64,000 bases of DNA, taken from assembly GCA_023213315.1 (NCBI GenBank), contig JAKCPI010014979.1, positions 29,588-93,587 of the forward strand, written 5' to 3'. The position numbers and the translations under genes were made by a program. The stretch is from Euborellia annulipes. Taxonomy: Eukaryota > Arthropoda > Insecta > Dermaptera > Anisolabididae. Below are positions 56,295-64,000 of the stretch, one piece after another; the first letter of the stretch is position 1, and each line of letters starts with the position of its first letter. Under the pieces are notes generated by a model. It did no database searches and had not been told where the DNA came from. It saw nothing but the letters and a program-made list of their open reading frames with translations.

Positions 56295-57891
56295 CAGTCG
56301 TGGACAAAATTGAGTGGACAGGTATCAAAAATAACAAAAAGTTAATTTAATTTAACTAATAATGCCTTTATTCAAATCTGTATTGCATATTTAAATTAAC
56401 AAAGTATAATTTGATAATATAAACAGAAAAATTAATTTTAATAAATCATAAATTATAATTTTTTATCATTATATCATAAAAACGTAATTTTGCACTTGGA
56501 CAAAATTAAGTGGACACTGTAAAAATGCTGAAAAATTGAGTTATTGAGAGTGAAAAATGTAAAGAAACATTGAGCTTTATCCAATAATCGTCTTCAATGT
56601 ACGTTGAGCATTCATTTAAGTACAATCAATGTTAGAAAACAAACATGTCAAAAAAAAAAGAGAAGAAACCTTTTGTCAATTGCGAAATCTAATTGTTTCA
56701 GATTGCAAAAATAAATTAAGTTATCGTATACTAGCCGAAAAATTTAATGTTTCAAAAAGTGCAGTTCATAAAATGTATACAAAATATTTAGAATATAATA
56801 CTGTCGAAAATGTACATGGTCGGGGACGGAAACATAACACAAGTGCATACGAAGATAGAATAATTTTGAGAGAATCTATGGAAAACCATCATGAAACCTT
56901 GTTGAACAACTAAAATTAAATATATCTTCAAGAACTGTGAGACGTAGATTAAATGATGAGGGTTTAAAAAATTGTGTAGCTATGCGCAAGCCACACATCA
57001 GTAAAGTGAATAAAAGGAAACGTTTAGATTTTGCAAAAAATATGTAAATATGTCATTATCATTTTGGAAACGAGTAATATGGAGTGATGAAAGTAAATTT
57101 GACCTGTTAAATAAAAAAAAAAAAGAACGCATGTGAGGAGGAAACCAAATGAAGCTCTAAAAAAGCAGTATGTTTTACCAACAATCAAAAATAAAAGAGG
57201 CTCAATAATGCCATGGGCTTGTTTTTCATGGATAAAGTTGGAAATTTAGTATCTATAAATGGAATCATGAATTCAGATAAATATATTGACATTTTAAATG
57301 AAAACTTAGAAGAATCTTTTCTAAAAATGGATCTCGATGACGACTGGATGTATCAACAAGACACTGATCCGAAGCATACAGCGAAGAAAACAAAACAATT
57401 TTTCCAGGATTGTAAGATTAAAGTTCTTGAATGGCCTCCACAAAGTCCGGACCTTAACCCAATCGAAAATTTGTGGAGTTTATTGGATCCATTAGAAAAA
57501 AGTCATAATAAAGAACAATTTTTCAATGAATTGCAATTACAATTTCAAAAAATCAATAAAAATTATTTTAAAAAATTTGTAGAAAGTGCCACGACGATTA
57601 CAAGCAATAATAAAAGCAAAAGGCTATAATACAAAATATTGATAACTCAATTTTTCAGCATTTTTACAGTGTCCACTTAATTTTGTCCAAGTGCAAAATT
57701 ACGTTTTTATGATATAATGATAAAAAATTATAATTTATTATTTATTAAAATTAATTTTTCTGTTTATATTATCAAATTATACTTTGTTAATTTAAATATG
57801 CAATACAGATTTGAATAAAGGCATTATTAGTTAAATTAAATTAACTTTTTGTTATTTTTGATACCTGTCCACTCAATTTTGTCCACGACTG
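56295..57891 (+). mobile_element. Full-length Tc1/mariner element, IR/DR type
   Basis: Inserted at TA (56293-56294, 57892-57893). Inverted repeats of about 250 bp (56295-56545, 57641-57891) are nearly identical. Each contains an outer and an inner copy of a ggacaaaatt(g/a)agtggaca direct repeat (56302-56320 and 56499-56516, and mirrored), the arrangement known from Sleeping Beauty-like IR/DR transposons. A disrupted DD34E transposase lies between. High TIR identity suggests a recent insertion. Confidence 0.9.
56629..57629 (+). pseudogene. Tc1-like transposase (DD34E), frameshifted
   Basis: The N-terminal frame (56629-56913) has a paired-type helix-turn-helix (SYRILAEKFNVSKSAVHKMY) and a GRGRK AT-hook-like linker. 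The frame then shifts near 56895; LVEQLKLNISSRTVRRRL continues the second helix-turn-helix, ending at a stop at 57044. A third frame carries WSDESKF (first catalytic Asp, about 57086). The last frame (57213-57629) carries QQDTDPKHT (second Asp) and SPDLNPIENLW (Glu), separated by 34 residues. At least three indels, two of them in A-rich runs, break the gene, so it cannot make a full transposase. Length and order are as in intact Tc1 transposases of about 340 residues. Confidence 0.9.
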
Positions 57892-58000
57892 TATCTATAT
57901 ATCTTAACAGTAGGGAATAGTTAACGGTTCCTTTAAAGTTGCTTTAGCAACAGCCTATAATTTTAAAGCCCAAAGCGATGTTTACTAACAGACTTTTAAA

Positions 58001-58309
58001 TTTTGAATTAATGGATTGAACGAGTTTTTTTATATATATATAAAAGAATCTACTTTTTGAGGAAGTTTACTCGTCTTTCACTTCAGGTGGATAAGGTGAG
58101 TTATGATTAAAAACAAAATGTTTTTTTGTATGTTGGGATTTTTATTGCGACTGTTTTTTCTGCAGATTATCACAGTTTCGGGGTCAAATTCCCCATCTTC
58201 AGGCTGAAACAACATACATATCATCACAACATACAAAAAAACATTTTGTTTTTAATCATAACTCACCTTATCCACCTGAAGTGAAAGACGAGTAAACTCC
58301 TCAAAAAGT
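58001..58309. mobile_element. Hammerhead foldback unit 6 (Penelope-like, non-autonomous)
   Basis: Inserted in the right arm of the large foldback, with the 11-bp duplication agacttttaaa (57990-58000 and 58310-58320). The empty site is visible in the left arm (54690s), so the boundaries are firm. A one-sided 51-nt tail (58001-58051) precedes inverted arms from actttttgagg (58052) to cctcaaaaagt (58309). One hammerhead-like motif lies in the loop on the minus strand. Confidence 0.8.
58170..58211 (-). ncRNA. Hammerhead-like motif in the loop of unit 6
   Basis: On the minus strand: CUGAAGA, U, GGGG...CCCC stem II, GAAACUGUG. The ACGU core is altered to ACUG and stem I is not evident. Confidence 0.45.
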
Positions 58310-58497
58310 AGACTTTTAAATGTTTACAGAACTGTTTTCTTGCAACCCGGCATAGTTTTAATGTCCAAATTTCAACATTTAGTTTAAAGACAGCTTTTAC
58401 AAACCAATCACCTTTAAATACGTTCTTGCAACCCAAAATTATTTAGCGGAAGGTTTAAACCGTCAAACCGTTAAATACGTTCTTGAAACCCGGTATA

Positions 58498-58959
58498 AGT
58501 CTAATGGAATGATCGGCTCGAGTTTGCTTCTCCGCCTACCCCCCCCCCTCATTCCATGAGTTCTGATTCACATGTTCTAGAGGTTGCTTGCTGTTATATA
58601 AACAAACAATAAACTACGTTACTATTTTAAAAAGAAGATAGAAACTCTTGTCAACACAAGTATTAAAAAAGAAGAAAAAAAAAAAGAATATTTCAATCAT
58701 TTCTCATTCCTCAAGTCAATCAATCAATCAATCAATCAAATTAGAAAAAGAAAAACACTTTGTGTCCAATGACAATCTTCCTTTTTGAATTGTTCTGATA
58801 GAAATACTGCACCCCTCTTCTCTTCAAGGATGTTGAGAAGAAGGGGCACTTTGTTGTGCCATTGGGGGAACCAGGGACCGATTACAGGGGGGGGGGGGTG
58901 GAACCGCCCCCTCCGAGAAAAAATTATCGTAATTAATTTTTTTTGTTATCAAGCAAATA
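58498..58959. other. Gene-free stretch
   Basis: C run at about 58540, (caat)n at 58724-58738, poly-G at 58887-58897. A 71-codon frame (58785-59000) crosses the G run and lacks any domain. Confidence 0.5.
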
Positions 58960-59405
58960 CAAAAAAACAATCTGTCCCAATAATCTTTAATTTTTTTTAA
59001 ATTTAAAAATGAATTTATTCTTATTATTAATCACATATTAATTAAGAAATGTTTAAAATAAGCTTAGATGATTTATTTAAAATTCAACTGTCAAATTAGT
59101 TCAGCATTCTTGCAATAGATGGCAGGCTAGTCTAACAGCCGATCCCCTATTAGCCTATATTTATATATTTTTATGCTTTTATAAAAGATACATAATATAT
59201 AATAACATTTATAAAGTATTTATTTTTAAAAGATCAATGAAAATCAACCAAATGCATTAAATATTATTAGCTACCATTCTGACATCTCTTGACAAATTTT
59301 TGAATTACGTGATTTTTTGGGCATACTTTTTATGACACACAACGCCATCTTAGCGGGAAAAACATGCGTAACCACTTCGCTCCCCTTCCGCCTTAACAGT
59401 GCTAG
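58960..59405 (-). repeat. 430-bp repeat, copy 1 (reverse)
   Basis: Complement of the copies at 61385 and 63357, including caatctgtcccaataatctt, gatggcaggctagtctaaca, gacatctcttgacaaattt and cgccatcttagcgggaaaaa. No termini with known superfamily signature; ends at gcgtaaccacttcgctcc. Confidence 0.75.
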
Positions 59406-59428
59406 TATTTGAAGGTATTAGTTAAGAA

Positions 59429-59500
59429 AACTGGTGTGACTGGTCGCACAGCACACAACTTTCAAAATAACGAAGTGGTGTGTGAATATCACCAGATTTT
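59429..59500 (-). repeat. R600 terminal hairpin, solitary and shortened
   Basis: ctggtgtgactggtcgcaca ... aatatcaccagattt; the central part is shortened and mutated. Confidence 0.65.
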
Positions 59501-59820
59501 TTATTTAAATTCTTTCAATTAATTAAATCCCTAAGGCGGTGGTGGCGGCTGTTTACTTAACACCTTCAAATTATTCAAATCTAGGCTAATGATGTTTTTC
59601 GTATTTGGTTTCAATAGAGAGAGGGTTTGTTTTGAATGTGAGATTATCCATAAGGATACAAAGTCAACATGATCCTCTTATTTTGATAATTAAATAGAAA
59701 TTATGAATTTTTTAAACAAGTTTTTATCATCCGTGACTTTGCGGTGTAAGGTATAAAGGAGAAAATTTAATTTGCCTCCTATATTGGTAATACACGTGCC
59801 CGCAAGCAAGGGAGTCCAAT

Positions 59821-59846
59821 CCGCCGAAGGCGGGCATTGCGACTAG
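59821..59846 (+). mobile_element. Helitron 3' terminus (hairpin + CTAG)
   Basis: Hairpin ccgcc-gaa-ggcgg(g) at 59821-59834, 8-nt spacer cattgcga, CTAG at 59843-59846, then T. Same architecture and loop sequence as the terminus at 50705-50735. The 5' end (TC) cannot be located by eye. Confidence 0.6.
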
Positions 59847-59997
59847 TGAGAAAGATAAAAATAAAGCAGCTATATCACAATTCTACCCATCACCCAGTGG
59901 CGTAAATAAAAATAAATCTGCAAACTTTTATATTTATGAAGAGTGATTCTAAATATACAAATAAAACATTTCATAGATAGATTCAAAAAGATATTTT

Positions 59998-60180
59998 ACT
60001 TTCTCTTACCATATATATATCTATATAACTGTTATATATACACTATGTTAAAATATATATAGAGAGAAAGTATTGGATTCATGTAAAAAATTTGCTGCCG
60101 AGATTTTGATGGAAATACACGTTTTAAGACCTCTGAGTCCAAAAAAGTCGGTCCCGCAAAAATAGCCAGATATCTTTGAT
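59998..60180 (+). repeat. R600 left-end fragment
   Basis: AT hairpin tactttctcttacc ... agagagaaagtattgg (59998-60077), then ttcatgtaaaaaatttgctg and acgttttaagacctctgagt. The body stops near 60180. Confidence 0.7.
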
Positions 60181-60300
60181 GGGAGGGGGGGGGGGAATTG
60201 AATTCACTCCACCTACGTTATATACTAGATTTAGATAGATAATCAAGATGTAATAAATTGATAAATAAGAATGTAAATATTTTCTTTTTTTTTTGTCCAG

Positions 60301-60340
60301 GTGGTGTTCAACGCCTGGATGGTGACCGAAGCCTCCGTAG
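60301..60340 (+). CDS. Candidate 40-bp micro-exon of an unidentified host gene
   Basis: A strong polypyrimidine tract and acceptor (tttttttttgtccag, 60286-60300) precede 40 bp of much higher GC content. A donor gtgaga follows at 60341. In the first frame it reads VVFNAWMVTEASV plus one base, and 11 of 13 third positions are G or C, unlike the AT-rich surroundings. That favours a conserved coding exon with phase 0 entry and phase 1 exit. Frame 2 has a stop; frame 3 is open but without the codon pattern. No other exon of the gene is identified, so the flanking introns would be long. I do not recognise the protein family. Alternative: chance splice signals around a GC-rich fragment. Confidence 0.5.
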
Positions 60341-60399
60341 GTGAGAAATTGTCTTTGAATATATTTTTTTTAATATTATAGATGTACGTATATTATTAC

Positions 60400-61067
60400 T
60401 AGGGCTCGGATTTATAGGCACTGAAAATCTTAAAAATAGGCAGGCAACTAAGCACTAAAAATTATTAAAATAGGCACTTAAAAAGGCATTTATTGTAAAA
60501 ATAGGCACTTAAAAAGCAAAGGCATTAATTAAGAAATAATATAAAAAATTTTAAAAATTTATGTCTTATTTTTGGTAATCTGGTGTGGCTGGTCGCATAG
60601 CACACAATTTTTTCTTAATTTCGGTAATTTAAAGGCGCATTCTGTACTTGATTGCCAGAATATAAATACAAATCAAATTTTTAAGTACTAATTTTTAAAG
60701 TTTTTTACATTAAAAATACATTTTTTTCTAAAAAAAGTATTTTTTCAAATTTCGGGGGGGGGGGTAATTACCCGCTTTACCCCCCCCCTTGAAATATTTT
60801 CTTGATAATTCAAAAAAATTTTAAATTTAGGCTATGTATAGCTCGTAAAAAATTGAAATTGGCTATTTGAACTTAAAATAGGCACTAAAAAAGGCATTTA
60901 TAGATGAAATAGGCACTAAAACCCAGAATCGGCCAAAATAGGCATTATAGGCACTAACAAATGCCTCTTATTTTATTCAGAATTTCATGAAACGTATACA
61001 TATCATATTGGCCTAAATATTAAGCAATAAATTAAAAAAAGGCAAATAGGGCGAAATCCGAGCCCTA
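60400..61067. mobile_element. hAT MITE (aaataggcac family) with 8-bp TSD attattac
   Basis: Ends tagggctcggattt and gaaatccgagcccta are inverted. Perfect duplication attattac at 60392-60399 and 61068-61075. The interior iterates aaataggcac(t)/aaaggcatt many times, mostly in one orientation. It was later entered by another MITE (60584-60790). Confidence 0.9.
60584..60790 (-). mobile_element. Truncated copy of the 25.07-kb hAT MITE, nested
   Basis: Complement of 25.09-25.30 kb: aatctggtgtggctggtcgc, ggcgcattctgtacttg, gtaattaccc and a C run. Both hAT termini are missing, so it was captured or eroded inside the host MITE. Confidence 0.7.
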
Positions 61068-61384
61068 ATTATTACAAAGTGTCTGTCTGTTTGTCCAACA
61101 GACAGTTGGTTTTTCCAAATGAAATTTTGCACTCTTATAGAGAGTCCAAGGAAAATACTCTGTTCCTCAAATCCCCAAATGGGGAGGCTCAAAAAATTGC
61201 TGAAAATTCAGAATTTTACCTTTTGAAAGCAACTAACTCCAAAATGCAATTAATTTGAATAATTAAATTTCTCAAACGAAAAATAATAAAATTTGTTTTT
61301 AAATGCTTTTATTTAACTTACGCTTTCAAGGTCACCAACTTTTAGTCTCTGTTTAGGACACTTCCCAAAGAGCTAGAGGTGAGA

Positions 61385-61832
61385 GATTTGGTACTTAAGG
61401 GGCTACGGGAGCGAAGTTGTTACGCATGTTTTTCCCGATAAGATGGCGTTGTCTGTCATTAAAAGTATGCCCAAAAAATCAAGTAATTCAAAAATTTGTC
61501 AAGAGATGTCAAAATGGTAGCTAATATTTAATGCATTTGGTTGATTTTCATTGATCTTTTAACAATAAATACTTTATAAATGTTATTATGTATTATGTAT
61601 CTTTTATAAAAATATATAAATATAGGTAAGATATAGGCCAAAAGGGGATCAGCTGTTAGACTAGCCTGCCATCTATTGCATGAATGCTGAACTAATTTGA
61701 CAGTTGATTTTTAAATAAATCATCTAAGCTTATTTTAAAAATTTCTTAATTAATATGTGATTAATAATAACAATAAATTCATTTTTAAATTTGAAAAAAA
61801 AATTAAAGATTATTGGGACAGACATTTATTAT
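61385..61832 (+). repeat. 430-bp repeat, copy 2
   Basis: From gggagcgaagttgttacgca through agatggcgttgtctgtcatt, gccatctattgcatgaatgc to agattattgggacagac. Closely similar to copies 1 and 3. Confidence 0.75.
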
Positions 61833-61991
61833 GTTTCTGTTTAAAATAAGTGAGTATTTCTTGTTATCTTTGAATAAATAACCTTTGACATTTTTAGGTT
61901 AATTTTCGGCATAAGCTATTGCTTGCACAAGCATGCTTGTGCCGAAGGGGGATTTGTACATGCTGGTACAAAAGATTGCACATGCATGCTC
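61833..61991 (-). mobile_element. PIF/Harbinger MITE fragment
   Basis: Complement of the left third of the 8.2-kb MITE (gagtatttcttgttatcttt, gcttgcacaagcatgcttgt, ttgcacatgcatgct). It starts exactly where the 430-bp repeat copy 2 stops. Termini missing. Confidence 0.65.
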
Positions 61992-62416
61992 GTGGCAGAC
62001 AGACAGACGAAAATTAGACATTCAAGACAGGAATAAACTTATAGACAGTAAATAAATACAGAAATAACGTTTCAAGAAAAAAAAAAATCTCTCGCCTATT
62101 AATCTTATCAAATAGATAGCAATTTAAAGAGGACAATTATTATTTTCAATATAATCTTATCGTTTATTTATTTTTATTTTTTTTTCAAATATACTAATAT
62201 ATCTTAGATCTTTTTTTTTATGTTTTTTAATTTAATAAATTAACAATAAAAAGCTAATCAGCAGCAGCAGAAGCGAATCCTTTGATAAGCTATTTAACTA
62301 GCAGAGATGATGATAACAAATCAATGTCATTGCTTTTCGATTGATTCCAAGTTATTAAAAAACCAAGTTGCAAAACTTTCCCACTTTTGTGCTTATATAT
62401 TAATAGAAGAAAAATT
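61992..62416. other. AT-rich stretch, no gene seen
   Basis: No repeat boundaries or open frames are recognised. Confidence 0.55.
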
Positions 62417-62923
62417 TTGTCTGTGAACAAAATATCTCAAGAACAAAAAGAGCTAGGAGGTTGAAATTTTATATTTAAGTTTGGTACCCCCCCTGGGACG
62501 TGACACGAAGCTTTTAATCAAAATCGGCCAAAGAGTACTAGTACTTTACTGATGCACTTTTTCAGTTTTTTTCGATTTTCTCAAAATTTGCTCCAATGAT
62601 TTTTTTTTAAATTCAAAAATCAATTATTTTTTAGATTCTTTATAAAATGTATATTCTCATTTTGTCATTGAAATCTTCTGAAGACCACTTTACTCTTGTA
62701 CTTCATAGGAAAGATAGGAGAAATGGTTGCCATGGTAACAAAATATAAATATTTTCCCATTCTTATAAATTTTACATCTTGAAAATCGAATGTACCGTAC
62801 TGTCGGAAACTAAATACATATCGACACCATAAAAAAATCTGGTGTGACAAGCACAGGACACAACTTTTCGATTACCGAAGGTAAGAGAGAAAGTTGTGTG
62901 CTATGCGCCGATCACACCAGATT
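62417..62923 (+). repeat. R600 copy, 5' truncated
   Basis: Body from tctgtgaacaaaatatctc through ggccaaagagtactagtac and gagaaatggttgccatggta to a full terminal hairpin (62838-62923). Begins at the same internal point as the copy at 23303. Confidence 0.75.
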
Positions 62924-63064
62924 GGGTTTAATTATTATTTATTTGAAATTTATAATTGATTGAAGTGTTAATCCAATTTTTCACTTAAAAAAATCTAATA
63001 ATATTTATCGATAAAAATGAGGTTAGAAAAACAAAACAAGATTATTAAACAAATATTTATAAAG

Positions 63065-63067
<3 letters not shown>

Positions 63068-63098
<31 letters not shown>
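63068..63098. repeat. (ct)n microsatellite
   Basis: About 15 uninterrupted CT units. Confidence 0.9.
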
Positions 63099-63100
<2 letters not shown>

Positions 63101-63221
63101 CGATTATCCCCCATCGATAATAGTTGCTATAGCAACCAGAGATAATACCCAGGCGAGAAATCATCTTAAATACCTTTAATACTAATCACTTTTTCATTTT
63201 ATCTCTTTCTTAAATAAAAAA

Positions 63222-63350
63222 GAAATCTGGGGTGAGCTGTGATCGCACAACACACACAACTTTCTCTTGCTTTCGGTAATAATGCTTGTCACACCAGATT
63301 TTTGTGTGTCGAGCTATATTTAGTTTCCGCTGATATATTAGAATTTAAGG
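63222..63350 (-). repeat. R600 hairpin and adjacent body fragment
   Basis: tctggggtgagctgtgatcg ... tgcttgtcacaccagattt, then gtcgagctatatttagtttc and the start of the body. Confidence 0.7.
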
Positions 63351-63356
63351 CGAAAT

Positions 63357-63718
63357 AGGACCGAAGGTGTTACGCATGTTTTTCCCGCTAAGATGGCGTT
63401 GTGTGTCATAAAAAGTATGCCCAAAAAAATCAAGTAATTCAAAAATTTGCCAAGAGATGTCAGAATGGTAGCTAATAATATTTAATGCATTCGGTTGATT
63501 TTCATTGATCTTTTAACAATAAATACTTTATAAATGTCTTTATATATTATGTATCTTTTATAAAAGCATAAAAATATATTAAATATATAGGCTAATAGGG
63601 GATCGGCTGTTAGACTAGCCTGCCATCTATTGCAAGAATGCTGAACTAAATTGACATTTGATTTTTAAATAAATCATATAAGATTATTTTAAAAATTTCT
63701 TAATTAATATGTGATTAA
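63357..63718 (+). repeat. 430-bp repeat, copy 3
   Basis: Matches copy 2 from gttacgcatgtttttcccg to taatatgtgattaa, where a hAT-like element takes over. Abuts an R600 fragment on the left. Confidence 0.75.
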
Positions 63719-64000
63719 TAGAGACCGGACAAAAAAAGCATAAAAAAATGGAAAAAAAAGTGCTTAAAAAAGCATAAAAAACTTGAATAAAAAAGTTGTT
63801 AAATAAGCATAAAAGTTGAAAAAAGTATCTAATAAGCAATTTTACTCATACCAATGGCGTATACAAATTTTTTTTTTTTTAAAGAAACTAAATTTATTCC
63901 GCCCCGCCCTGCGAAAATTTTTTTTTTGCGGAACCAAATTTTTTCACCCTGATGAAAAAAATTTTTTTACAGGGCTATATTTTTTCACACTGCGGGATTT
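63719..64000. mobile_element. hAT-like MITE, left end, cut by the window
   Basis: Begins tagagaccggac, followed by many aagcataaaaa/aaaagtgctt iterations, comparable with the aaataggcac MITE at 60.4 kb. GC/T-rich iterated sequence follows from about 63895. The right end lies outside the window. Confidence 0.5.

Larger units (their letters stand above)
54641..58497. repeat. Large foldback element with nested insertions
   Basis: Left arm 54641-55250 is mirrored by 55826-56294 continued at 57894-58000 and 58321-58345 (for example ggctgttgctaaagcaactt and its complement, aagaaactgggaatatact and its complement). A centre unit beginning tgccgggttgcaagaacg (55252) and continuing past 55748 recurs complemented at the right end (58346-58497). 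Stripped of its three insertions, the structure has arms of about 600 bp with high identity. Class unknown; termini gccgggttgcaag are shared by several sub-units. Confidence 0.7.

Overview
The window is strongly AT-rich eukaryotic DNA, dominated by short non-autonomous transposable elements, SINEs, palindromes, homopolymer runs and microsatellites. There are no bacterial-style operons and no complete host gene. Spliceosomal intron signals, tRNA- and 5S-derived SINEs, a three-exon hAT transposase, an IR/DR-type Tc1 element, PIF/Harbinger MITEs with a MADF remnant, Helitron 3' ends and hammerhead-bearing Penelope-like units point to an invertebrate. An AT-rich arthropod is my best guess, at low confidence. 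One 40-bp stretch (60301-60340) looks like a conserved host micro-exon on the + strand. The rest therefore probably lies within, or next to, the large introns of a long gene. A few GC-richer, non-repetitive islands without convincing reading frames are candidate regulatory DNA.

Layout. 0-12 kb: SINE pieces, palindromes at 1.04-1.28 and 5.13-5.44 kb, a TA-flanked element (3.18-3.80 kb), a Harbinger MITE (8.20-8.64 kb) and a hAT MITE (10.16-10.39 kb). 12-22 kb: foldback units with hammerhead-like ribozyme motifs (13.19-14.19 and 18.58-19.02 kb, the second inside a Harbinger MITE). 23-46 kb: repeated copies of an unclassified element of about 600 bp (called R600 here) that ends in a hairpin of about 90 bp, with two 5S rRNA-derived SINEs, tRNA SINEs, a MADF remnant (32.8 kb) and more hammerhead units. 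46-50 kb: a 1.1-kb hAT derivative and another hammerhead foldback. 51-54.4 kb: a nearly intact hAT element encoding a TTF/DUF4371/hATC (ZMYM-like) transposase, inserted in an R600 hairpin. 54.6-58.5 kb: a large palindrome hit by three later insertions (a hAT MITE, a full-length Tc1 element and a hammerhead foldback), each with its own target duplication. 58.5-64 kb: three copies of a repeat of about 430 bp, more R600 copies, a Helitron terminus, the candidate micro-exon and nested hAT MITEs.

The most interesting system is the set of short units whose sequences are otherwise unrelated but which share one RNA motif: CUGANGA, a variable stem II, GAAA, then a palindromic ACGU core. At least four are bounded by inverted arms, a single 32-51 nt tail and 11-13-bp target duplications. 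This matches what is known of Penelope-like retroelement termini and of the hammerhead variants that lack stem III and act as dimers. Stem I and stem II pair in different copies with different bases, which argues for a functional RNA rather than common descent of the sequence.
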